Shown piece after piece: positions 8,981-17,389 of a stretch of 64,000 nt of DNA. A model generated the notes under the pieces. That model searched no databases. It saw nothing but the letters and a program-made list of their open reading frames with translations, and had not been told where the DNA came from. The stretch is from Geothrix sp. (lineage in GTDB: Bacteria; Acidobacteriota; Holophagae; Holophagales; Holophagaceae), in assembly GCF_020622065.1 (NCBI RefSeq), contig NZ_JAHRYQ010000002.1, forward strand, positions 298,232 through 362,231, read 5' to 3'. The translations under genes were made by a program, and so were the position numbers. The stretch's first letter is position 1. Each line of letters opens with the position of its first letter.

Positions 8981-10296
8981 GGGGTCACTCCTTCGATGGG
9001 GGCGCCGGTGGCCAGGTCGAGGGCCGCGCGGCTGACGCGCAGGTCGTAGAGGCTCTGGAGGAGAAGGGTGCGGGCCCCCTGCACGGCGGCCTCTGCATCC
9101 AGCACATCCGTGAGAGGGGTGAGCCCCTCCCGGTGCCGGGCCTCCCGCAGCCGACGGGATTCTGTGGCCGCGGCCAGGGATTCCCGCGCGGAGGCGTGCC
9201 GGGCCTCGGCGGCCACCACGGCCTCGCGGGCCGCCCGGACTTCGTGCTGCGCCTGCTGCCGCTTGAACGCCCACATCTCTTCCGCGGATCGGGCCTGGGC
9301 GCGGGCGGCCCGCGCCTTCGACTGGTCCGGGGCCGAGAACACCTTCCAGCTCACGCCAAGGGCGGCCCAGGTCCAATTGCCGCCCTGGCTCCAGGATTGC
9401 CTCAGAGTTCCAGCGCCCAGCTCCAGGCCCACTTCGGGCAGCAGGCTGCCCTTGGCGGCCCGCGCCGCCTGGGCCGCGGCCTTCGCCTGGAATTCGGCGG
9501 CCTGGAGATCCCCCCGGAAGCCGCTCGTCGGCGCAGCCGGCTGAACCGCCGAAGCTTCGGACAGCGGCGTGGCAAGCGGCCCTTCCACGGGACCGGTGCC
9601 CGTCAGCAAGCCCAGCCCGGAGCGCGCCGTGCGCAGCTGGCGGGTGGTCTCGGCCCCCTGGGCCTCCACCTGCGCGCCGAAGGCCTTGAGCCGTTGCAGT
9701 TCCGCTTCGAGCATCAGGCCCTGGGCGACACGGGCCCCCACGAAGGCCTGCAGCTCCTGCACCCAGGTGCGGGTATCCGCCACCCAGACCAGGGCCTGCT
9801 CGGCCACCTGGGCCCCGAAGTAGGCCTCCACCACTGCCAGGGCTGCTTCCTGCTCCCGCCGGACCTGGCTGGCGGCCTCCCCCTGGGCCGAGAAATCGCC
9901 CGCCGCCCGCGCCGCGCCCAAGCGACCGCCCGTGTACAGGGGCTGGCGGAGGACCGCAGAGCCGCCGAAACCCGCGATGGGATCGGGCCGGTTCAGGCTG
10001 GCCGGATTGAAATCCATGGCCGTGATGCGGCTCTGGTTCAGCTTCATGCCGAAGGCCATCATGGGCTCGTCCGTGCGCACGCCCTGGGCATTCAGGGTCA
10101 GGGTGGGCAGACGCAGGTCCCGCTGGCCTGAGGCCTCCTCCCGGCGGCTTTCGGCCAGCGCCCGGCCCGATTTCAGGCCGGCCTGATCCTTCCAGGCCCT
10201 TCGGATGGCCTCGGAAACGGTGAGCCCGTCCTGGGCCATGAGGCCGCCGCCAACGGTCAGAAGCAGGGCCAGCGTTCGCATTTTACAAATAATCAT
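8977..10296 (-). CDS. TolC-family outer membrane efflux protein
   Basis: A 439-residue outer-membrane factor, the exit duct of the RND system. A signal peptide ends near GGGLMAQ. The body has the two-repeat TolC pattern of long helices with an RQPLYTGGRLGAARAAG block and a C-terminal repeat ending REGLTPLTDVLDAEAAVQ. A GGAG ribosome site lies 9 bases before the ATG at 10296, which supports that start over the internal ATG at 10281. It is 34 bases from arsR, separated by a possible terminator. Confidence 0.92.
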   Translation of the reverse strand: MIICKMRTLALLLTVGGGLMAQDGLTVSEAIRRAWKDQAGLKSGRALAESRREEASGQRDLRLPTLTLNAQGVRTDEPMMAFGMKLNQSRITAMDFNPASLNRPDPIAGFGGSAVLRQPLYTGGRLGAARAAGDFSAQGEAASQVRREQEAALAVVEAYFGAQVAEQALVWVADTRTWVQELQAFVGARVAQGLMLEAELQRLKAFGAQVEAQGAETTRQLRTARSGLGLLTGTGPVEGPLATPLSEASAVQPAAPTSGFRGDLQAAEFQAKAAAQAARAAKGSLLPEVGLELGAGTLRQSWSQGGNWTWAALGVSWKVFSAPDQSKARAARAQARSAEEMWAFKRQQAQHEVRAAREAVVAAEARHASARESLAAATESRRLREARHREGLTPLTDVLDAEAAVQGARTLLLQSLYDLRVSRAALDLATGAPIEGVTP

Positions 10297-10314
10297 AAAG
10301 GCATACTCCGAGCC

Positions 10315-10345
10315 AAAAAAAGGGCCTCCATCATTTTAAGGCCTT
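10315..10345 (-). terminator. Possible intra-operon terminator/attenuator between arsR and tolC
   Basis: On the minus strand a stem AAGGCCT/AGGCC(C)TT, with one bulged C and a loop of about 10 bases, is followed directly by a run of seven T. It includes the arsR stop codon. It could reduce read-through from the arsR promoter into the efflux genes. The stem is short, so this is a moderate call. Confidence 0.45.
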
Positions 10346-10660
10346 GTAGGTCACGCGGGCCCGATCGGTCACATGGCCGCACACGAGATCGCACAGCTCG
10401 CCCACCAGGGGCATCACCGGGGCGAAATAGACCGCGTTGCCCTCGGGATCGCGGCTCACCAGCCCCACGCGCACCAGGCAGGCCAGGTGCTTGGAGGCAT
10501 TGGCCTGGGAGAGCCCCGAGGCCTCCGCGACGGCCCCCTGGCTCAGGGCGCCCTTGGCATCGAGCAAAGCCCGCAGGATCTTCAGCCGGGAGGCATCGCC
10601 CAGGGCGCTGAAGAGTCCGCTCACTTCTTCGATCATGGGGTTGCTGAGCTGGTGGTTCAC
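10331..10660 (-). CDS. ArsR/SmtB-family transcriptional repressor
   Basis: A 109-residue winged-helix regulator, first gene of the efflux/sulfur/bd-oxidase run. Seen: LFSALGDASRLKILRALL, recognition helix LSQANASKHLACLVRVGLV and the wing DPEGNAVYFAP. Three cysteines are present: one in the recognition region (HLACL) and a CxxxC pair in the last helix (ELCDLVCGH). They could sense a metal or reactive sulfur. The GTG at 10660 is chosen over the ATG at 10678 because an AAGGAG site lies 8 bases before it. Its promoter carries an inverted repeat (10687-10700), so self-repression is likely. Confidence 0.9.
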   Translation of the reverse strand: MNHQLSNPMIEEVSGLFSALGDASRLKILRALLDAKGALSQGAVAEASGLSQANASKHLACLVRVGLVSRDPEGNAVYFAPVMPLVGELCDLVCGHVTDRARVTYKALK

Positions 10661-10668
10661 GGAATCAA

Positions 10669-10674
10669 CTCCTT
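10669..10674 (-). promoter_or_regulatory. Ribosome binding site that sets the ArsR start at GTG 10660
   Basis: Minus-strand AAGGAG, 8 bases before GTG 10660. It lies inside the reading frame if the upstream ATG (10678) were used, so the GTG start fits better. Confidence 0.65.
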
Positions 10675-10679
10675 GCATA

Positions 10680-10708
10680 TATGATCATTCAATTTTGAAT
10701 CCCGTCAA
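10680..10708 (-). promoter_or_regulatory. Promoter and probable ArsR operator
   Basis: Minus-strand -35 TTGACG (10708-10703) is followed by an AT-rich -10 region (ATCATA/CATATA, about 10685-10678). The spacer holds a perfect inverted repeat ATTCAA-2 bases-TTGAAT (10687-10700). A repressor bound there would cover the polymerase site. Assignment to the adjacent ArsR is inference from position. Confidence 0.6.
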
Positions 10709-10793
10709 CCCCGAAATCCGTCACCACAGGAAAACTGTATATCCATTGGAGCATCCTGCAAGCTAAGCATTCCACCTGACTGTCGTTTTTCGG

Positions 10794-11375
10794 GTGATCG
10801 TGACCAGCGTCATGCCCGCCCGAGTTGCTAGGCTGGAGCCGGAGACTCCCGTGGACGACCTGGACCTGCGCGCCGCCAAGATCCGCCTGCTCTGCACCGA
10901 CATTGACGGGGTCCTCACCACCGGCCTCCTGCACTACGGTGCGGAACCTGGCCACACCAAGGCCTTTCATGTCCGCGACGGCGCCGCCATCAAGATGCTC
11001 CAGCAGGCGGGCATCCCCGTGGCCTTCATCTCGGGGCTGGATGCCGGGGCCACCGTGAACCGCGCCAAGGATCTGGGCGTGGTGGATTGTTTCGCGGGCC
11101 ACCTGGAGAAGAAGCCCATCCTCGACCGGCTCTGCGCCAAGTACGGCCTGGCCTACGATCAGGTGGCCCACCTGGGCGACGACCTCCCGGACCTGCCCCT
11201 GCTGCGGCGCGTGGGCTTGGCCTGCTGCCCGTCGGATGCCGTGGCCGAGGTGAAGGCCGCCTGCCACTGGGTGGCTCCCGTGCCCGGCGGCCACGGCCTG
11301 CTGAGGGTTGTGGCCGAGCGGATCCTCAAGGCCCAGGGCCACTGGACCGACATCGTCACCAAGTACGAGGCCTGA
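10794..11375 (+). CDS. kdsC: KdsC-like HAD phosphatase (3-deoxy-manno-octulosonate-8-phosphate phosphatase)
   Basis: A 193-residue HAD hydrolase of the KdsC type, which removes phosphate from Kdo-8-P in lipopolysaccharide core synthesis. Seen: CTDIDGVLT with nucleophile D36 and D38, FHVRDGAAIKMLQ, FISG, lysine in HLEKKPIL and the acidic motif GDDLPDLPLL near 128-136. There is no cap domain, as expected for the tetrameric C0 subclass. The start is GTG 10794 or ATG 10812; neither has a clear ribosome site. It is followed 1 base later by an outer-membrane protein gene. Other kds genes are not in the window, so the exact sugar phosphate is inferred from the family. Confidence 0.87.
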   Translation: MIVTSVMPARVARLEPETPVDDLDLRAAKIRLLCTDIDGVLTTGLLHYGAEPGHTKAFHVRDGAAIKMLQQAGIPVAFISGLDAGATVNRAKDLGVVDCFAGHLEKKPILDRLCAKYGLAYDQVAHLGDDLPDLPLLRRVGLACCPSDAVAEVKAACHWVAPVPGGHGLLRVVAERILKAQGHWTDIVTKYEA

Positions 11376-11376
11376 C

Positions 11377-11910
11377 ATGAAACCGCTCGCCGCCGCCCTG
11401 CTCGCCACGACCCTGGCCCTTCCCGCCCAGGAAGCGGCCACCCTCGGCGTTCGCGTCCACGCCCTGGTGCCCATGGGGGACCTGCGCGACCTCACCAACA
11501 GCCAGGCGGGGCTCGGCGTCGCCGCCTACATCGACATCCCCATCAACCAGGGCTTCGTCCTGCGCCCCCTGCTGGGTGCCCAGTTCATCCCCAAGGGCGA
11601 CACCCTGGGCCTGACCGGCACGAAGACTTCGGTCACTTCGGTCGACCTGATGGCCGAGTTCCTGTGGTTCCCCGGCGAGGACCCGGAGCGCGGCCCCTAC
11701 CTGATCGGCGCCCTGGGCGGCCAGCAGTGGCGCCTGAGCGCCACCGGCACCAGCCCCTCCACGGCCTCGCACACCCGCCTCGGCGCCAGCGGCGGCCTGG
11801 GCTTCCAGGCCTCTTCCCACTTCGGCCTCGAGGTGAGGGGCTTCTGGAGCCCCATCGAGAGGGACCTCACGGCCACCGGACTCACCGTCGGCGCGACCTG
11901 GCGGTTCTGA
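11377..11910 (+). CDS. Outer-membrane beta-barrel protein
   Basis: A 177-residue exported protein with a short signal peptide (MKPLAAALLATTLALPAQEA) and alternating beta-strand pattern with a terminal aromatic (GATWRF), typical of small outer-membrane barrels. Gly-rich turns such as LGASGGLGFQASSHFGLEVRG support this. The ATG lies 1 base after the kdsC stop, so the pair is likely co-transcribed. I do not recognise a named family, and function is unknown. Confidence 0.75.
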   Translation: MKPLAAALLATTLALPAQEAATLGVRVHALVPMGDLRDLTNSQAGLGVAAYIDIPINQGFVLRPLLGAQFIPKGDTLGLTGTKTSVTSVDLMAEFLWFPGEDPERGPYLIGALGGQQWRLSATGTSPSTASHTRLGASGGLGFQASSHFGLEVRGFWSPIERDLTATGLTVGATWRF

Positions 11911-12061
11911 GCCCGACCCTGGCCAAGCCCCCCGGCACCCTTGAGGCCCAGGTCTGCGCCCCGCCGCAGGCCCAACTTCCCCTTGATCCCGGAGGGTCCA
12001 TGGGTCTTGAATGATGACAATCTACTCATCTTTCATGACCCGCTTCCCCCAGGAGGGTGCC

Positions 12062-12778
12062 ATGCGGCTCCGGAGATCGGATCTTCCCAGCGGCCGGCGG
12101 GACTTCGGCGGAGGCCTGCACCACCCCCCGAGCCGGGCCCCGGAATGGCGCGTCCCGAGACTCCTGGCCTGCGTCGCCGGTCTGGGGTGCGCTGTGCTGA
12201 TGGGGGCGCCGCCCGCCCCGACGAACACTCCACCCTGCCCCCCCGTGATCGCCGCCCTGGCGCCGAAGGGCGCGGTGCGGGTGACGGGGATGTACCAGGG
12301 CCAGGGCATCGTGGCCCTGGGCGGCGGCAGCGCCGACCTGCCCTTCTCCTACCCCTGCCTCACAGAGAAGTTCCCGGCGAAGTGGAGCGTCGAGCTCCAG
12401 CACTACGAGGGCGAGGGCGTCCAACTGCTCCAGATGCAGGTGGCCGGCTACGAGCAGCAGGTCCTCCAGAACGAGAAGGACGAGATCGCGCGGAAGCGCC
12501 GCAAGGCGCCAGCGGCCCAGGGGAATCCCTTCCGCCTGGAACAGGTGGCGGGCGGCACGGTCATCCTCTCCACCCAGACCCGCCGGTGCCCCTGGGGCGG
12601 CGTGGCCGACAACCGCGTCGAGCCGCCCCCCATCCCCATGGTGCGCCTCGTGGGGGTGGCCCACACGCCGAGCACGCGCATCACCCTGAAGATCGAAGGC
12701 GACATGAGTGCGGAGGCCGCCCTCGCCGCCGCGAAGGAGACCTTCGAAAACCTGGCCAAGTACCCGTTCAAGCCCTGA
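12062..12778 (+). CDS. Exported protein of unknown function
   Basis: A 238-residue protein. The start is ATG 12062, which has an AGGAGG site 5 bases before it; earlier in-frame ATGs lack one. A hydrophobic stretch at about residues 34-49 (LLACVAGLGCAVLMGA) looks like a late signal or anchor. The C-terminal part reads as a mixed alpha/beta domain with LKIEGDMSAEAALAAAKETFENLAKYPFKP. I recognise no family. It is 21 bases upstream of the OmpA-like gene on the same strand, so the two probably form an envelope operon. Confidence 0.72.
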   Translation: MRLRRSDLPSGRRDFGGGLHHPPSRAPEWRVPRLLACVAGLGCAVLMGAPPAPTNTPPCPPVIAALAPKGAVRVTGMYQGQGIVALGGGSADLPFSYPCLTEKFPAKWSVELQHYEGEGVQLLQMQVAGYEQQVLQNEKDEIARKRRKAPAAQGNPFRLEQVAGGTVILSTQTRRCPWGGVADNRVEPPPIPMVRLVGVAHTPSTRITLKIEGDMSAEAALAAAKETFENLAKYPFKP

Positions 12779-12799
12779 CCTTTCCCGAAAGGATCTTCC

Positions 12800-13645
12800 G
12801 TGAGCCGAGCCCATGCCTTCGCCGCTGCCACCGTCATGGCCTTCGCCACCCTCCTCGCCGCGCCGCCGGTCCTGGCCCAGGCCGACAAGGCCGGATGCAA
12901 GGACCATCCCCTCTTCCCCACCCGCATGCCGGGCTATGTCCTCCAGGACTGCAAGACGGAAGAATTCGGCCGCTACGAGTTCTGGACTCCCAACGCCCGG
13001 GAGAAGGTGCCCGTGGAAGGGAAGTTCATGTTCCTGACCTACGCCGTCACGGACCGGAAGCTCGAACCCTCTGCCGTGGCCGTGGTGAGGAACTACGAGA
13101 ACGCCATCCTGAAAGCCGGCGGCAAGGTGCTCCACCAGCGGCCGGACTGGTGGGTGAACGGCAAGATCACCAAGGACGGCAAGGAAGCCTGGGTTCAGGC
13201 TGAGCGCGGGAACGGCAAGATCTGGCTGCGCATCGTCGAGAAGCAGGCCATGGCCCAGTACATCGTGGCCGATGCGGCGGCCATGGGCAGCGACCTCGCC
13301 GCCACCGGTCATGTGGCGATCTACGGCATCTACTTCGATACCGGCAAGGCCGAGGTGAAGCCCGAGTCCAAGCCGGCCCTGGCGGAGATCGCCAGACTGC
13401 TCGGCCAATCTCCGGCCCTGAAGCTGAAGGTGGTCGGCCACACCGACATGACCGGCGGCCTGGAGGCCAACATGAAACTCTCCCAGGCCCGCGCCGAGGC
13501 CGTGGTGCAGGCCCTTGTCGGCCAGCACGGCCTCGCCGCCTCCCGCCTGAAGGGTTACGGCGTGGGTCCTCTGGCCCCGGTGGCCAGCAACGACACCGAG
13601 GAGGGCAAGGGCAAGAACCGGCGGGTGGAGCTGGTCAAGGACTAG
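12800..13645 (+). CDS. OmpA-family peptidoglycan-associated envelope protein
   Basis: A 281-residue exported protein with a GTG start preceded by AAAGGA. A signal peptide ends near PPVLAQA. The middle part (about 30-165) is unassigned. The C-terminal OmpA domain (about 170-281) shows IYFDTGKAEVKPESKPAL, the peptidoglycan-binding block KVVGHTDMTGGLEANMKLSQARAEAV and the closing KNRRVELV. It would anchor to the cell wall in the periplasm. It sits 21 bases after another exported protein. Confidence 0.9.
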   Translation: MSRAHAFAAATVMAFATLLAAPPVLAQADKAGCKDHPLFPTRMPGYVLQDCKTEEFGRYEFWTPNAREKVPVEGKFMFLTYAVTDRKLEPSAVAVVRNYENAILKAGGKVLHQRPDWWVNGKITKDGKEAWVQAERGNGKIWLRIVEKQAMAQYIVADAAAMGSDLAATGHVAIYGIYFDTGKAEVKPESKPALAEIARLLGQSPALKLKVVGHTDMTGGLEANMKLSQARAEAVVQALVGQHGLAASRLKGYGVGPLAPVASNDTEEGKGKNRRVELVKD

Positions 13646-13659
13646 CGCCCGGCGAAAGA

Positions 13660-13689
13660 CGGAGGGTGACCGGCCCCGGGCACCCTCCG
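13660..13689. terminator. Hairpin between convergent genes (likely bidirectional terminator)
   Basis: Perfect 9-bp arms CGGAGGGTG (13660-13668) and CACCCTCCG (13681-13689) with a 12-base GC-rich loop, lying between the stops of the OmpA-like gene and the M3 peptidase gene. T-rich tails are weak on both sides. Confidence 0.5.
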
Positions 13690-13707
13690 CTGCGTTTGGA
13701 TTCGCGC

Positions 13708-15801
13708 CTACTTCAGCCCGCGCTTCTCGAGCAGGGGTCCCACCTGGGGATCCCGGCCGCGGAAGCGCTGGTAGAGCAGCGCAGGATCCTCGGTGCCGCC
13801 CTTCGAGAGCACTTCGGCACGGAACTTCGCCGCGGTGGCGGGATCGAAGAGGTTGCCCTTCTCCTTGAAGGCCTGGAAGGCGTCGCTGTCCAGCACGGCG
13901 CTCCAGATGTAGCTGTAGTAGCCTGCGGCGTAGCCCCCCATGATGTGGTTGAAGTAGGGGCTGCGGTAGCGGGGCGGGATCTCGGCGATGAGCCCCCACT
14001 TGGTGAGCGAGGCCTTCTCGAAGGCGGCGGTGTCCTGGGGCTTGGTGGTGGTGAGGGTGTGCCAGTCCATGTCCAGCAGCGAAGCGGCCATGTATTCCAC
14101 CGTGGCGAAGCCCTGCCCGAAGGTGGCGGCCTTCTTCATCTTCGCCATCAGCGCCTCGGGGATGACCTCACCCGTCTTGTAGTGCTTCGCATAGAGCTTC
14201 AGCATCTCGGGTTCCATGGACCAGTTCTCCATGACCTGGCTGGGCAGCTCCACGAAGTCACGGGGTGTGCCGGCCGTGCCGCGGTAACGGCCCTTGTAGA
14301 AGAGCCCATGCAGGCCATGGCCGAACTCGTGGAAGAGGGTGCGCACCTCGTCCGAGGTCAGCAGCGCGGGACGATCCCCCGCCGGCGCGGTGAAGTTGCA
14401 CACATTCACCACCACCGGATCCACCTGCTTCCCGTCCTGCACCCAGGCCTGCCGGTAGCTGCTCATCCAGGCGCCGCCGCGCTTGCCCGGCCGGGGATGG
14501 TAGTCCACGAAGATCAGGCCGAGGTGCCGGCCGTCCTGCTCCTTCACCTCGAAGCAGCGCACATCCTTCTGATAGACGGGCACCTCCTTCCTCTCGGTGA
14601 ACGAGATGCCGTAGAGCTTCCCGGCGAGGGTGAAGGCGCCTTGGCGCACCGCGTCGATGGCGAAGTAGGGCTTCACCGATTCCTCGTCGAAGTCGTACTT
14701 GGCCTGCTTCACCTTCTCCGCGTAGTAGCGCCAGTCCCAGGGCTCAAGCTTCTGGCCGGGCAGATCCTTCGCCATCATGGCCTGCAGCTCAGCGCGCTCC
14801 TTCTTGGCGACCTCCAGCGCGGGCTTCCAGATCTGGTCCAGCAGGCCGTAGACCCCCTTGGGATGCTTGGCCATGTTCTCTTCGAGCACGAAGTCGGCCC
14901 AGGTCTTGTAGCCCAGCAGCTGGGCCTTCTCCACGCGCAGGGCCGCCACCTTCGCCACGATGGCGTTGGTGTCGGTGTCCCCGCCCTGGTTGCAGCGCTC
15001 CAGATAGCCTGTGAGGAGGCGCTTACGCAGCTCGCGGTTCTGCGAGTACTCGAGGAAGGGCCAGATGCTCGGACCATCCAGGGTGAACAGCCACTGGCCG
15101 TCCTTGCCGGCCTTCTTCGCCGCGGCGGCCGCCGCCAGGCGCGTGCCCTCGGGCAGGCCCGCGAGGTCGGCGGGCTTCTCCACCAGCATCTGGAAGGCCT
15201 TGGTGGCCTTCAGCAGGCGGTCGCCGAACTCCACGCCGAGCTTGGACTGCTCGGCGTTGATGGCGCGCATGCGGATCTGCTGGTCGGCGGTCAGCGCGGC
15301 ACCCGCCCGGACGAAGCCCTTGTAGGTGCGCTCCAGCAGCCGGGCCTGGTCCGGCGCGAGCTTCAGGTTTGCGCGACCCTCCCACACGGCCTTCACCCGC
15401 CCGAAGAGCTTGGCGTTGAGCTGGATGTCGTCGCGGTGGGCGGCCATCAGCGGCATCAGCTCGCGGTTCACCGCCTGGAGCTTCGGGTTCGTCTCGGCGC
15501 CCGTGAGGTTGAAGAACACGGAACCCACGCGATCCATGAACTGGCCCGACCGCTCCAGCGCCACGATGGTGTTCTCGAAAGTCGGGGCGTCCTTCGCCTC
15601 CGCGATGGCCTTCACTTCGGCCTTCTGCCGGGCCATGCCCTCCTGGAAGGCCGGGAGGAAGTGCGCCTCTGTGATCGATGCGAAGGGCGGCACGCCGAAG
15701 GGCGTCTTCCAGTCCGCGAAGAACGGATTGCCCGCCACGGCAGGATCGGCCGCCAGCGCGGGAAGGGTCATGAGAGCGGCCAAAGCGGAAGCGGTGCGCA
15801 T
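13708..15801 (-). CDS. Exported M3-family metallopeptidase (Dcp/oligopeptidase A type)
   Basis: A 697-residue zinc peptidase. The active site HEFGH is at 491-495, with the third ligand glutamate in TPRDFVELPSQ near 518. The C-terminal block YFNHIMGGYAAGYYSYIWSAV is typical of M3. A signal peptide (MRTASALAALMTLPALAA) suggests the periplasm, where it would trim short peptides, as dipeptidyl carboxypeptidases do. ATG 15801 is preferred over 15828 because AGGAG lies 5 bases before it and a signal peptide follows. It is convergent with the OmpA-like gene and divergent from the DUF900-type gene. Confidence 0.93.
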   Translation of the reverse strand: MRTASALAALMTLPALAADPAVAGNPFFADWKTPFGVPPFASITEAHFLPAFQEGMARQKAEVKAIAEAKDAPTFENTIVALERSGQFMDRVGSVFFNLTGAETNPKLQAVNRELMPLMAAHRDDIQLNAKLFGRVKAVWEGRANLKLAPDQARLLERTYKGFVRAGAALTADQQIRMRAINAEQSKLGVEFGDRLLKATKAFQMLVEKPADLAGLPEGTRLAAAAAAKKAGKDGQWLFTLDGPSIWPFLEYSQNRELRKRLLTGYLERCNQGGDTDTNAIVAKVAALRVEKAQLLGYKTWADFVLEENMAKHPKGVYGLLDQIWKPALEVAKKERAELQAMMAKDLPGQKLEPWDWRYYAEKVKQAKYDFDEESVKPYFAIDAVRQGAFTLAGKLYGISFTERKEVPVYQKDVRCFEVKEQDGRHLGLIFVDYHPRPGKRGGAWMSSYRQAWVQDGKQVDPVVVNVCNFTAPAGDRPALLTSDEVRTLFHEFGHGLHGLFYKGRYRGTAGTPRDFVELPSQVMENWSMEPEMLKLYAKHYKTGEVIPEALMAKMKKAATFGQGFATVEYMAASLLDMDWHTLTTTKPQDTAAFEKASLTKWGLIAEIPPRYRSPYFNHIMGGYAAGYYSYIWSAVLDSDAFQAFKEKGNLFDPATAAKFRAEVLSKGGTEDPALLYQRFRGRDPQVGPLLEKRGLK

Positions 15802-15919
15802 AGAGGCTCCTGGAGGGTCATTCTTCACTCTAGCATCATCTTACGAGGGGAACCGAATCGGGGTCTCCGGGGCTGGGCTATCCTCATGTCCATCCCCCGC
15901 CCTTCGAACCGAGGATGCC

Positions 15920-17278
15920 ATGCGATCCCCCCTCTTCCGTCCGCTGCCCTCCGGGCTTGCGCCCTGCCTGGCGATCGCGCTCCTCCTGCTGAAGTGCGCG
16001 CACCAGCCTCCGGTGGTGCCACCGGCTCCGGCCCCCAGGCCCGCCCCGGTGCTCCCGCCTCCTCCGCCACCGCCACCGCCGCCTGCAGCCTCGGCGCGCC
16101 CGTCCATGCCACCACCGCCCCCGCCGGTGGAACGCGAGGACCCCCGCATGGCCGAGCGGTCCGACATGCCACGGAAGGAGGCCTCCTCGCGACGCTCCCT
16201 GCCGCCCCCACCTGCACCCGCGCCTATGCCTGCACCTGCGCCTATGCCTGCACCTGGGGCCGGCAATCCCAATGTGGCCCGGGACCAGGCTTTCGCCCGG
16301 GTGTCGGTGATGTACGGCACCGACCGGAAGCTGGATCCCCGCACCGGAGGCTACGGCGGCGCCCGGGGTGCCGGGATCTCCTATGGCGAAGTGGCCGTGA
16401 GCATCCCGAGGGGGCACAAGACCGGCGACATCGAATCACCTTCCATCTGGCGGCTGGAGTTCCGCGAGGATCCCCGGAAGCACATGGTCATCCTCGACCG
16501 GACCTTCCATACCCGCCAGGGCTTCCTCAACCGTGTGAAGGCGCGGATCCAGGCCCAGGGCTCCTCCGGATCGAGCTTCGTGTTCGTCCACGGCTACAAT
16601 GTCTCCTTCGACGACGCCGCCCGGCGCACGGCGCAGATCACCTTTGATCTCGACTACCGCGGCGTGCCCGTGTTCTACAGCTGGCCCTCGCAGGGGTCGC
16701 TCCAGGGCTACACCACGGATGAGAACAATGTCCAGTGGAGCGAGGCGAACCTGAAGAAGTTCCTCGTGGATTTCGCCCAGAAGAGCGGCGCCCGGGACAT
16801 CTACCTCATCGCCCACTCCATGGGAAACCGCGCGCTGACCGGCGCCCTCCGCCAGATCTTCGCCGAGCAGCCGAAGCTCAAGGGCCGCTTCAAAGAGATC
16901 ATCCTCACCGCGCCCGACATCGACGCGGAGATCTTCAAGCGCGACATCGCCCCGGCCCTCGCGGCCGGCTGTGAGCGGATCACGCTGTATGTCTCCAGCG
17001 GTGACAACGCGCTCCTGGCCTCCAAGAAGGTGCATGGCTACCCCCGGGCCGGCGATACCGCCGAGGGCATCGTGGTGGTGCCGGGCATCGAGACCGTGGA
17101 TGCGTCGGGGCTGGACACCAGCTTCCTGGAGCATTCCTACTTCGCCACCGCCCCGCCCGTGCTCGGTGATATCCGCCGCGTGATGCAGGAGGGGCTGCGC
17201 GCCGCCCGCCGGGGCCTGGAAACCCGGTTGGCGGGGGGCGGCAGCTACTGGAGGCTGAAGGGGGCGCCGCACCCCTGA
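15920..17278 (+). CDS. Lipoprotein alpha/beta hydrolase of DUF900 type with proline-rich linker
   Basis: A 452-residue protein. The N-terminus has a hydrophobic signal ending LLLLKCAHQ (possible lipobox). Residues about 30-115 are a proline/alanine-rich linker with a run of ten prolines and a repeated PAPMPAP unit. The C-terminal half is a DUF900-like alpha/beta hydrolase: FVFVHGYNVSFDDAARR, then nucleophile Ser300 in AHSMGN, a likely Asp362 (SGDNALLA) and His405 (LEHSYF). It probably acts as an esterase or lipase-like enzyme in the envelope; the substrate is unknown. GAGG lies 5 bases before the start. Confidence 0.82.
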   Translation: MRSPLFRPLPSGLAPCLAIALLLLKCAHQPPVVPPAPAPRPAPVLPPPPPPPPPPAASARPSMPPPPPPVEREDPRMAERSDMPRKEASSRRSLPPPPAPAPMPAPAPMPAPGAGNPNVARDQAFARVSVMYGTDRKLDPRTGGYGGARGAGISYGEVAVSIPRGHKTGDIESPSIWRLEFREDPRKHMVILDRTFHTRQGFLNRVKARIQAQGSSGSSFVFVHGYNVSFDDAARRTAQITFDLDYRGVPVFYSWPSQGSLQGYTTDENNVQWSEANLKKFLVDFAQKSGARDIYLIAHSMGNRALTGALRQIFAEQPKLKGRFKEIILTAPDIDAEIFKRDIAPALAAGCERITLYVSSGDNALLASKKVHGYPRAGDTAEGIVVVPGIETVDASGLDTSFLEHSYFATAPPVLGDIRRVMQEGLRAARRGLETRLAGGGSYWRLKGAPHP

Positions 17279-17389
17279 GGTCCATGCGAGGCCAGCGCGC
17301 ACACACCGACCAGAAGCGCCAGGAAGAGGCGGAGACTCATGGGCCTGCTGGATCTCCAGTCCGGGATGGCTCGGTGGCTGCTCGGTCGG

